Shown: piece by piece, positions 1 to 4,521 of the stretch
How positions within the stretch are numbered: the stretch's first letter is position 1
Layout: every line of letters begins with the position of its first letter
Source: Candidatus Zixiibacteriota bacterium
GTDB taxonomy: Bacteria; Zixibacteria; MSB-5A5; GN15; JAAZOE01
Length of the DNA stretch: 7,687 nucleotides
Assembly: GCA_028700875.1 (NCBI GenBank)
Contig: JAQVRW010000141.1
Span: 1 to 7,687, forward strand
Direction: 5' to 3'
Notes under the pieces: generated by a model
What the model saw: only the letters and a program-made list of their open reading frames with translations
What the model was told of the DNA's origin: nothing
Database searches by the model: none
Made by a program: the position numbers and the translations under genes

Positions 1-147
1 GTGAGGGTCATCGCCGTAACCGATAGAGTCGCCCAGGCAAATTTTCCGTCCGATCGGGCCGGTTTTGCGAGCCAGGTTGATCACGGCGCAAAACGAATCC
101 GGATCGGCGTGGATGTCGGAGAGGATGAGGTAAGAGGATTGAGGCAT
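1..147 (-). CDS. Metallophosphoesterase (calcineurin-like), N-terminal part, cut by window edge
   Basis: The first 49 codons of a gene reading leftward out of the window. Seen: a beta strand (YLIL) leading into SDIHAD, with the metal-binding D11-x-H13 of motif I, then CLGDSIGYGDDP with D40 of the GD motif. Family knowledge: calcineurin-like phosphoesterases hold two metal ions with these residues, and the GD-x-[IV]-GYG form is typical of the small YfcE/ApaH-like branch that hydrolyses phosphoesters. The substrate cannot be told from this fragment, and the later GNH and histidine motifs lie outside the window. The ATG at 147 is well supported: AGGGAA lies a few bases upstream and a near-consensus promoter lies at 176-204. 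It appears to be transcribed independently of the AT-rich gene upstream. Confident for the superfamily, not for a specific function. Confidence 0.85.
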   Translation of the reverse strand, partial: MPQSSYLILSDIHADPDSFCAVINLARKTGPIGRKICLGDSIGYGDDPH

Positions 148-175
148 ATTATTTCCCTAAAGACGAATACATTGA

Positions 176-204
176 ATTATCCAAGATTCTTTTCGGAATG
201 TCAA
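176..204 (-). promoter_or_regulatory. Sigma70-type promoter of the metallophosphoesterase gene
   Basis: On the minus strand, TTGACA (199-204) is followed by a 17-base spacer and GATAAT (176-181). This is a perfect -35 box, optimal spacing, and a 5/6 match to the -10 box. Transcription would start near 168-170, giving a leader of only about 20 nt that contains the AGGGAA ribosome binding site before the ATG at 147. No operator-like palindrome overlaps the boxes, so the sequence suggests constitutive expression. Inference from sequence only. Confidence 0.7.
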
Positions 205-244
205 TCACCAAACCCCGGTTGGGGGATCGGTGGCACAATCGCTG

Positions 245-356
245 AATCGATGGCATTCTTCTACTGATTCGCGGCTGAAAAACCGGGATTTTTCGTTGGA
301 TTAGCATGGCCTCCTTGTGGTTGCAAGGAAATGGGTTTGGTTTGTCATTTTTTGTG
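245..356. repeat. Direct repeat, copy 1 (partner at 459-570)
   Basis: Aligned without gaps to 459-570 at an offset of 214 bases, with 19 mismatches in 112 positions by hand count (about 83% identity). The first 25 positions (245-269) are identical. It holds a small hairpin, GAAAAA (277-282) and TTTTTC (289-294) around the loop CCGGGA. The loop differs in the other copy while the stem is kept, which hints that the fold matters. Flanking similarity may extend leftward to about 228. The family is not recognised. Confidence 0.8.
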
Positions 357-360
357 TCCA

Positions 361-416
361 GCAGATGTCCACGTCTGCCGGGAGGAGTATCCACAGGGGC
401 AGATGTGGACATCTGC
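361..416. repeat. Palindrome pair forming a larger hairpin
   Basis: GCAGATGTCCACGTCTGC (361-378) and GCAGATGTGGACATCTGC (399-416) are inverted copies of each other with one mismatch, separated by 20 bases. Each is also a palindrome by itself: the right arm pairs perfectly (8 bp around GG, 9 bp if 398 and 417 are included), the left with one mismatch. The DNA could fold as one 18-bp hairpin or as two small ones. There is no T-run on either side, so it is not an ordinary terminator; it resembles a REP-like pair. Confidence 0.75.
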
Positions 417-458
417 CGCCCACAAGTTCGCGGGTATGACAGGCTGGTGGCGATGCAA

Positions 459-570
459 AATCGATGGCATTCTTCTACTGATTTGCGGCTGAAAAAAGGC
501 GGTTTTTCGTTGGAATAGCATGGCGGCGTTGCGGTTGCGGGGAAATGGTTTCGGTTGGCTATTTTTGATG
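459..570. repeat. Direct repeat, copy 2 (partner at 245-356)
   Basis: Second copy of the 112-base unit. The hairpin arms GAAAAA (491-496) and TTTTTC (503-508) are unchanged from copy 1, but the six-base loop reads AGGCGG instead of CCGGGA. The two copies frame a palindrome pair at 361-416, giving the order unit, palindromes, unit. Two copies cannot show whether the unit is dispersed in the genome. Confidence 0.8.
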
Positions 571-611
571 TTTTTGGTCATTTCGTCATACCATAGGAAT
601 GCTGTTTGGCG

Positions 612-656
612 CGCTTTTTCCCACCATAAATGGTGGGCCACCCGGCCTGAAAAGCG
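612..656. repeat. Nested hairpin with CCCACCAT/ATGGTGGG core
   Basis: An 8-bp perfect inner stem, CCCACCAT (620-627) with ATGGTGGG (630-637), is enclosed by a second possible pairing, CGCTTTTTC (612-620) with GAAAAGCG (649-656). On the minus strand the inner hairpin is preceded by GGGTGGC, the same lead-in seen at the hairpins at 1902-1927 and 1968-1994. The pairing is directly visible; membership of a common family is inference. Confidence 0.65.
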
Positions 657-802
657 AGCGGTTGAGCCGGCTTTTGGCCGCGTTCGATACGCGTACGTAT
701 AGAAGGCGATGGTTTCATCTGTAATAGGGGATGAATTCGTATTCACCATCAAAGTGGTGTTGATTTTGCAGGGGGCTGGCTGGAAAAGCGGTGAATGAAT
801 AT

Positions 803-853
803 GTCGGGTTTCTCATTCGTCACGCTTACGGCGTGACTCATTCGGAACCCGAC
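803..853. repeat. Long interrupted hairpin (GTCGGGTT/AACCCGAC)
   Basis: The outer arms GTCGGGTT (803-810) and AACCCGAC (846-853) pair over 8 bp. The inner arms GTCACGC (819-825) and GCGTGAC (831-837) pair over 7 bp around the loop TTACG. Between them is a symmetric unpaired section of 8 bases on each side, and each side carries the same CATTC. This ordered two-stem structure is unlikely by chance and looks like a defined repeat element. No T-run follows, so termination is not suggested. Confidence 0.7.
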
Positions 854-892
854 CTACTACTCAGCCCGTCGCCAACAGGTGGGGTTATTTTT

Positions 893-918
893 CGCGGCGC
901 ACGAGGACGTACGCCGCG
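893..918. repeat. GC-rich hairpin CGCGGCG/CGCCGCG
   Basis: Seven-bp stem (893-899 with 912-918), one mismatch, then ACG/CGT pairing around an AGGA loop. It lies just beyond the downstream end of the AT-rich gene (as read on the minus strand). A similar GCGGCG/CGCCGC hairpin lies upstream of that gene at 1809-1835. Confidence 0.6.
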
Positions 919-929
919 CACAAAAATTC

Positions 930-1121
930 TCAGGCATTATCACTTGAACCCACTCGTTGGGTTGGATACCCGGTCAACTTCGGAGGATACTTCATGCCGC
1001 CTTTCTCATCAAACACAAGGTCGTAAATAGCCGCAAAATAGTGATAAAGGATTTTACGGATAACCTCTTGGTTCTCATTTACCCAATCGGTTTTTATAAT
1101 ACCAACATGTTTGTGCACGAG
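930..1121 (-). pseudogene. In-frame continuation of the AT-rich gene after its TAA stop
   Basis: After the TAA at 1122-1124 the same frame stays open for 63 sense codons to a TGA at 930-932. The stretch reads like protein: WVNENQEVIRKIL followed by YHYFAAIYDLVFDEKGG looks helical and amphipathic, and base composition resembles the gene upstream. A GTG at 1118 could in principle restart translation, but no ribosome binding site precedes it, so a separate small gene is unlikely. The simplest reading is that one protein of about 268 residues has been cut by a nonsense change, or by a sequencing or assembly error. The final dozen or so codons overlap a palindrome (947-963) and may be non-coding. 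Confidence 0.5.
947..963. repeat. Small hairpin AACCCA/TGGGTT
   Basis: Perfect 6-bp stem (947-952 with 958-963), loop CTCGT. It lies at the 3' end of the AT-rich gene region. On the minus strand the first T-run comes only some 20 bases later, so a rho-independent terminator is possible but poorly supported. Confidence 0.35.
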
Positions 1122-1736
1122 TTATTGCAGCAGCACAAATTCCTCTGATTGAGCCGCCAAAAGATCCACCGTCGCAGCCCGGTCCAAATCCGCATCCGGC
1201 AGTTTTATGGAATGTATATGAATATCACGTTCCTTTATTATCTCTACCAAATCAGATTCTATCGCACTACGCAGTTTATTGATGATCGCAATCTCGTATT
1301 TTGCATTCATGGCGTCATATTTATAGGCTTTCTTAATGCTTTTGAGATAGCAAATGAATCGGTTGCGTAAGGTGACAACACCGATAAAATAGTTCTCCAC
1401 ATTGTATCGAATGTACGCCGACCAGCTTATCTTAATCCTGGGTGGTTTGCTGCGTATCAATTTGGATGCAAGGGATAGGGTTTCAAAAGAATCCAAGATA
1501 CCGAGAAAACCCAACCCTATAATTAGAATATGCTTTTGCCTTTCTGTGGGCACAAGGCGAGGGCTTTCGAGCTCAAGGATATTGGCAAGGTGCGAGGCCA
1601 TATTGTTTTTGAGAAGATCAGGATTCGCCCCTGTAACCTCACGGGCAACCGATAGAAGTTCCTTCGTGATCCCGGCCTCGAATTTCTGATACATATTTTG
1701 CGAATATACTTCGCTATATCCCGCACGACACATCAT
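1122..1736 (-). CDS. Unidentified AT-rich protein, all-helical, probably truncated; HEPN-like hint
   Basis: A 204-residue protein not recognised from sequence. It looks almost wholly alpha-helical and soluble; the hydrophobic run HILIIGLGFLGIL (69-81) is short for a membrane span and is flanked by charged residues. R170-DIHI-H175 fits the R-x4-6-H signature of HEPN nuclease-type domains and is followed by an acidic helix, but a six-residue match in a helical protein is weak evidence. The start is well supported: GGAG lies 7 nt before the ATG at 1736 (a second ATG follows directly). GC is low (about 37% over four sampled lines, against about 60% in the operon), which suggests a different origin. 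The frame continues beyond the TAA at 1122-1124, so the protein may be a cut version of a longer one. It stands alone between palindrome-rich spacers. A TATAAG at 1802-1807 (minus strand) is the only -10-like hexamer noted upstream and has no good -35 partner. Confidence 0.65.
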   Translation of the reverse strand: MMCRAGYSEVYSQNMYQKFEAGITKELLSVAREVTGANPDLLKNNMASHLANILELESPRLVPTERQKHILIIGLGFLGILDSFETLSLASKLIRSKPPRIKISWSAYIRYNVENYFIGVVTLRNRFICYLKSIKKAYKYDAMNAKYEIAIINKLRSAIESDLVEIIKERDIHIHSIKLPDADLDRAATVDLLAAQSEEFVLLQ

Positions 1737-1764
1737 AATTACACTCCACCTTACGGCTGAATCC

Positions 1765-1783
1765 GGGCCGGGAAACCCGGCCC
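1765..1783. repeat. GC hairpin GGGCCGGG/CCCGGCCC
   Basis: Perfect 8-bp stem (1765-1772 with 1776-1783), three-base loop. It lies 29 bases upstream of the ATG of the AT-rich gene, so if transcribed it would form a very stable hairpin in that gene's 5' leader and could limit its expression. It may equally be a dispersed repeat. Confidence 0.6.
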
Positions 1784-1808
1784 CTACAAAATATCAATAC
1801 ACTTATAA

Positions 1809-1835
1809 GCGGCGGGCGGGTATGTCGCACGCCGC
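1809..1835. repeat. GCGGCG/CGCCGC hairpin upstream of the AT-rich gene
   Basis: Six-bp stem (1809-1814 with 1830-1835) around a 15-base loop. It resembles the hairpin at 893-918 on the other side of the AT-rich gene in arms and overall size, though the loops differ. The pairing is visible; common origin is inference. Confidence 0.45.
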
Positions 1836-1857
1836 GCAATTGCCCACAAAGGAAATA

Positions 1858-1890
1858 GTCAGGAGCACGCGCCTTCGGCGGGCCCCTGAC
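1858..1890. repeat. Imperfect hairpin GTCAGG/CCTGAC
   Basis: The outer arms GTCAGG (1858-1863) and CCTGAC (1885-1890) pair; an inner CGCC (1870-1873) pairs with GGCG (1877-1880). The middle is unpaired. No T-run follows on either strand. It is one of several palindromes in the spacer after cysS. Confidence 0.45.
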
Positions 1891-1901
1891 TTACGAGCTT
1901 T

Positions 1902-1927
1902 GCGCACCCCTGAAGGGGTGCGCCACC
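1902..1927. repeat. Perfect 10-bp palindrome, copy A of a pair
   Basis: GCGCACCCCT (1902-1911) and AGGGGTGCGC (1914-1923) pair over 10 bp around GA, followed by CACCC. A diverged copy lies 66 bases away at 1968-1994. On the minus strand each reads GGGTGGCGCAC into the stem. The copy could help end the cysS transcript, but no T-run follows it (AAAGCTCG comes next), so a canonical rho-independent terminator is not supported. Confidence 0.75.
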
Positions 1928-1967
1928 CAGTATAAACTTACAGTTTGCGTTTCCGCTCGGGTATTTC

Positions 1968-1994
1968 GCGGACCCCTAAAGGAGTGCGCCACCC
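1968..1994. repeat. Palindrome, copy B of the pair, next to cysS
   Basis: GCGGACCCCT (1968-1977), AA, AGGAGTGCGC (1980-1989), then CACCC. It differs from copy A by only a few changes, two of which break pairing positions in the stem. It lies 33 bases downstream of the cysS stop as transcribed. No T-run follows. Confidence 0.7.
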
Positions 1995-2003
1995 GTAAAA
2001 GTC

Positions 2004-2030
2004 AAATTGTCTAAGAACAGACTACAATTT
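2004..2030 (-). terminator. Possible weak terminator hairpin overlapping the cysS stop codon
   Basis: AAATTGT (2004-2010) pairs with ACAATTT (2024-2030), and GTCT (2009-2012) can alternatively pair with AGAC (2019-2022). As transcribed, the hairpin contains the cysS TAG and is followed by GACTTTTAC. The stem is AT-rich and the T-run only four long, so this is a poor terminator by sequence; it is the only candidate near the operon end with any T-run. Confidence 0.25.
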
Positions 2031-3416
2031 ACGTTTCCATTTGGTGCCGGTGGGGGTGTCTTCGAGAATTATCCCCATCGCCAATAGTTCGTCACGGATG
2101 CGGTCGGATTCGGCGAAGTTTTTGGCTTTACGCGCCGCTATTCGAGCCGCGATCTTGGCCTCGATATCTGCATCCAGACCGGCCTGTTTCTTCCGGAATC
2201 CCAGCACCGAATCGAAACGATTCATAATATCTAATACTCGTCCGGCTTCGGCTTTCGATAGGCGATTCTCCGCTTTCAGGCGGTTGATGTCGCGGATGAA
2301 ATCGAACACAACGCCCAATGCGCCGGAGATATTCAGGTCATCGTCCAGCGCGTTTTCGAATCCGGTTTTGGCCCCGGCGATGAAACCATCGGCCTCTCCC
2401 CCATCGACGGTGGAAGCGACATCTTCGAGGTTGGAGAGAAAGTCGAGATACCGTTCCAGGCCGTTGCGCGAAGCCTCGAGGCCATCGAACGAGAAATTCA
2501 TCTGCATCCGGTAATGGGTGGAGATGAGCAGGTACCGCACGGCGAGGGGATTGTATCCCTTGGCCATGATATCGCGCAGGGTGTAGAAATTCCCCAGCGA
2601 CTTGGCCATGCGACGGCCCTCGACCTGCAGATGTTCGCTGTGCATCCAGTAGTTGACGAACGTCTTGCCGTTGGCGGCTTCCGACTGGGCGATTTCGTTC
2701 TCGTGATGCGGGAACATGTTGTCCACGCCGCCGGTATGAATGTCGAACGTCTCGCCGAGATATTTCATGGACATGGCCGAGCATTCGATATGCCATCCGG
2801 GACGGCCCCGTCCTATTTCGGTGTCCCAATAGACGTCGCCATCGGCCTCATCCCACCCTTTCCAGAGGGCGAAATCGGAGACTTGTTCTTTCTCGTATTC
2901 GTCCGATGCCACGCGCGCCCCGGTTTTGAGTTCATCCAGCTTCATGTGCGACAGCCGGCCATACTGCGGAAAGGCGGCGATTTTAAAATAATACGATCCG
3001 CCCTGTTCGTAGGCGAAACCCTTGTCGATGAGTTTCTTGACCAGCGCAACCATTTCCGGTATGTGGGTCGTGGCTTCGGGATAATGCTCGGCCCGCTCCA
3101 TATTGAGCGTGTCGAGGTCATCGAAGAAGGCCTTCTTGTAGGTCGCGGTGTATTCATTGAGAGAAATGTTTTTCTCTCGCGACCCTTTGATGGTTTTGTC
3201 GTCGATATCGGTCAGGTTCATCACGTGGGTGACTTTGTATCCCTTGTATTTCAGATACCGCCGCAGGAGGTCCTCGAACATATAGGTCCGGAAGTTGCCG
3301 ATATGGGCGAAGTTGTAGACGGTCGGGCCGCAGGTGTACATGCGAACGTGGCCCGGCTCCAGCGGCACGAAGTCCTCTTTGCGCCGACTCATGGTGTTGA
3401 AAAATCGCAGGGCCAT
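2022..3416 (-). CDS. cysS: Cysteinyl-tRNA synthetase
   Basis: Charges tRNA-Cys with cysteine in the cytoplasm (class I aminoacyl-tRNA synthetase). At 464 residues it is the normal full length. Seen: YTCGPTVYN with zinc ligand C29; the HIGH-type motif as HIGN 38-41; C212 in GWHIECSAM; H237 and E241 in the HHENEIAQSEA block, completing the Cys-Cys-His-Glu zinc site of the family; the KMSKS-type loop as RMAKS at 269-273; then the helical domain and a C-terminal anticodon region ending in ESDRIRDELL and a basic tail. The ATG at 3416 is preceded by GAGGT 6 nt upstream, and that site overlaps the stop of the M42 gene three bases before, so the two are translationally close. It is the last gene of the operon. 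A short sequence resembling its last six codons recurs downstream near 1936-1956. Confidence 0.97.
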   Translation of the reverse strand: MALRFFNTMSRRKEDFVPLEPGHVRMYTCGPTVYNFAHIGNFRTYMFEDLLRRYLKYKGYKVTHVMNLTDIDDKTIKGSREKNISLNEYTATYKKAFFDDLDTLNMERAEHYPEATTHIPEMVALVKKLIDKGFAYEQGGSYYFKIAAFPQYGRLSHMKLDELKTGARVASDEYEKEQVSDFALWKGWDEADGDVYWDTEIGRGRPGWHIECSAMSMKYLGETFDIHTGGVDNMFPHHENEIAQSEAANGKTFVNYWMHSEHLQVEGRRMAKSLGNFYTLRDIMAKGYNPLAVRYLLISTHYRMQMNFSFDGLEASRNGLERYLDFLSNLEDVASTVDGGEADGFIAGAKTGFENALDDDLNISGALGVVFDFIRDINRLKAENRLSKAEAGRVLDIMNRFDSVLGFRKKQAGLDADIEAKIAARIAARKAKNFAESDRIRDELLAMGIILEDTPTGTKWKRKL

Positions 3417-3419
3417 CGG

Positions 3420-4502
3420 TTACCTCGCCGTCAACGATGCCACGGTCTTCTTGTCCAACCGTTTGACCAGTTCCAGCACCAGTTTCAGGGTGCTGTCATA
3501 GTCCTTGCGACTCATGAGCGAGTTGTGGCTGTGGATGTACCGGACAGGAGGGCCGATCACGATTGAGGGCACGCCGGAGCGGGTGATATGAATCCGACCG
3601 CCATCGGTAGCTCCCCGTTCCATATAGGACAGGTGGAAAGGAATCTTCTGCTTGGTAGCGATATCGATGGTCAATTCCCGCAGGCGGGTGTTGGGAATCA
3701 TGCCGGCATCATAGATCAGGATAGCCGGCCCGGCGTTCAATTTTTCCGGACGATCATCGTACCCAGGGATGTCCAGGGCGATGCCGACATCGACTATAAT
3801 GGCCACATCGGGGTTGACCTCATGGGCGACGGTGTTGGCGCCCCGCAAGCCGACCTCTTCCTGAACGGAGCCGGCGCCATAGACGGTGTTAGGATGCTTG
3901 ATCGTTTGCAGTTTCTTGATCAAATCGATCATCACCGCGCAGGCGGCGCGGTTGTCGAAGGCCTTGGCCATGTAGACCTGGTCGTTGGCCATGACGGTGA
4001 AATTGGAATCGGGGACGATCGGATCGCCGACCTTGATGCCGAGTTTTTTGCCGACGTCATATTTGCCGATCGCACCGACGTCGATGAACATGTCGGCGAT
4101 ATCCAGGACTTTTTTCCGTTCTTCGTCTTTCAGCATATGCGGCGGTTTGGCGCCGACCAGACCGGGGACGATGCCTTTCTTGGTCATGATTTTCATCCGC
4201 TGGCCCAGGGCGACATGCCCCCACCAGCCGCCCAGCGGCAGGAACTTGATAAAGCCGTTCCTGGTGATTTCGCGGACCATGAAACCGACCTCGTCCATAT
4301 GCGAATCGATCAGAATGCGCGGATCGGAGGCGGCGCCTTTCTTTTCGGCGATGATGGACCCGAGGCGATCATAATGGATTTTGGCCAAGCCTTTCAGGTA
4401 ACGGGCCATGACTTTGGAGACGGCTTCTTCGTGCCCCGAAGTGCCGTCGGCATCGGTTAAATCACGCAACAATTGTGCTGAAAAATCCACGGTACGTCTC
4501 AC
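3420..4502 (-). CDS. M42 family metallo-aminopeptidase (FrvX/glutamyl aminopeptidase/CelM type)
   Basis: Dinuclear-metal aminopeptidase of the M42 family, which forms large tetrahedral cytosolic complexes that trim short peptides. At 360 residues it is the usual length. Seen in order: DSHMDEVGFM with metal H68 and D70; AFDNRAACA with bridging D183; SVQEEVGLRGA with general base E215 and metal E216; IIVDVGIALDIPG with metal D238; GATDGGRIH; and YIHSHNSLMS with metal H324. All active-site positions are present, so it should be active. Side-chain specificity (Glu/Asp, Leu or Lys) cannot be read off; older annotations of such proteins as endoglucanase M are not reliable. The start is GTG at 4502 with only a weak AGAAAG ahead; a GTG four codons later is an alternative. 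It lies 19 nt after the HAD gene and 3 nt before cysS. Confidence 0.93.
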   Translation of the reverse strand: MRRTVDFSAQLLRDLTDADGTSGHEEAVSKVMARYLKGLAKIHYDRLGSIIAEKKGAASDPRILIDSHMDEVGFMVREITRNGFIKFLPLGGWWGHVALGQRMKIMTKKGIVPGLVGAKPPHMLKDEERKKVLDIADMFIDVGAIGKYDVGKKLGIKVGDPIVPDSNFTVMANDQVYMAKAFDNRAACAVMIDLIKKLQTIKHPNTVYGAGSVQEEVGLRGANTVAHEVNPDVAIIVDVGIALDIPGYDDRPEKLNAGPAILIYDAGMIPNTRLRELTIDIATKQKIPFHLSYMERGATDGGRIHITRSGVPSIVIGPPVRYIHSHNSLMSRKDYDSTLKLVLELVKRLDKKTVASLTAR

Positions 4503-4521
4503 TTTCTATTATCAGGTTCAG

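Larger units (their letters stand above)
148..929. other. 782-base gene-free stretch rich in repeats and palindromes
   Basis: No convincing gene is seen on either strand. Open frames exist (for example minus 345-752 and plus 791-1030) but they are made of the repeats themselves. Contents from left to right: the promoter at 176-204, direct repeat copy 1 (245-356), a pair of palindromes (361-416), direct repeat copy 2 (459-570), a nested hairpin (612-656), a long interrupted hairpin (803-853) and a GC-rich hairpin (893-918). Nothing recognisable was seen in 657-802. Confidence 0.7.

Noticed and set aside
245..570. CRISPR array
   Set aside because: Only two repeat units, far too long and diverged for CRISPR, with no regular spacers and no cas genes.
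345..752. Minus-strand open frame of 135 codons in the left spacer
   Set aside because: It is built from the 112-bp repeat, the palindrome pair and the 612-656 hairpin; peptide similarity to the frame at 149-412 comes from the DNA repeat. No ribosome site and no protein-like core.
148..929. Insertion sequence or transposase remnant
   Set aside because: No transposase-like frame on either strand and no matching terminal inverted repeats with target duplication could be found.
791..1030. Plus-strand open frame of 79 codons
   Set aside because: It encodes the palindromes at 803-853 and 893-918 and then runs antisense to the tail of the AT-rich gene.
930..1118. Independent small gene starting at GTG 1118
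   Set aside because: No ribosome binding site precedes the GTG and the frame is exactly continuous with the upstream gene, so an interrupted single gene is more likely.
1902..1994. Rho-independent terminators after cysS
   Set aside because: The stems are strong but neither copy is followed by a T-run on the minus or plus strand; kept as repeats instead.
2514..4460. Two long plus-strand open frames (350 and 290 codons) opposite cysS and the M42 gene
   Set aside because: They are antisense shadows of two genes with complete family motifs; their translations carry no recognisable domain and their length follows from the GC-rich third positions of the minus-strand codons.
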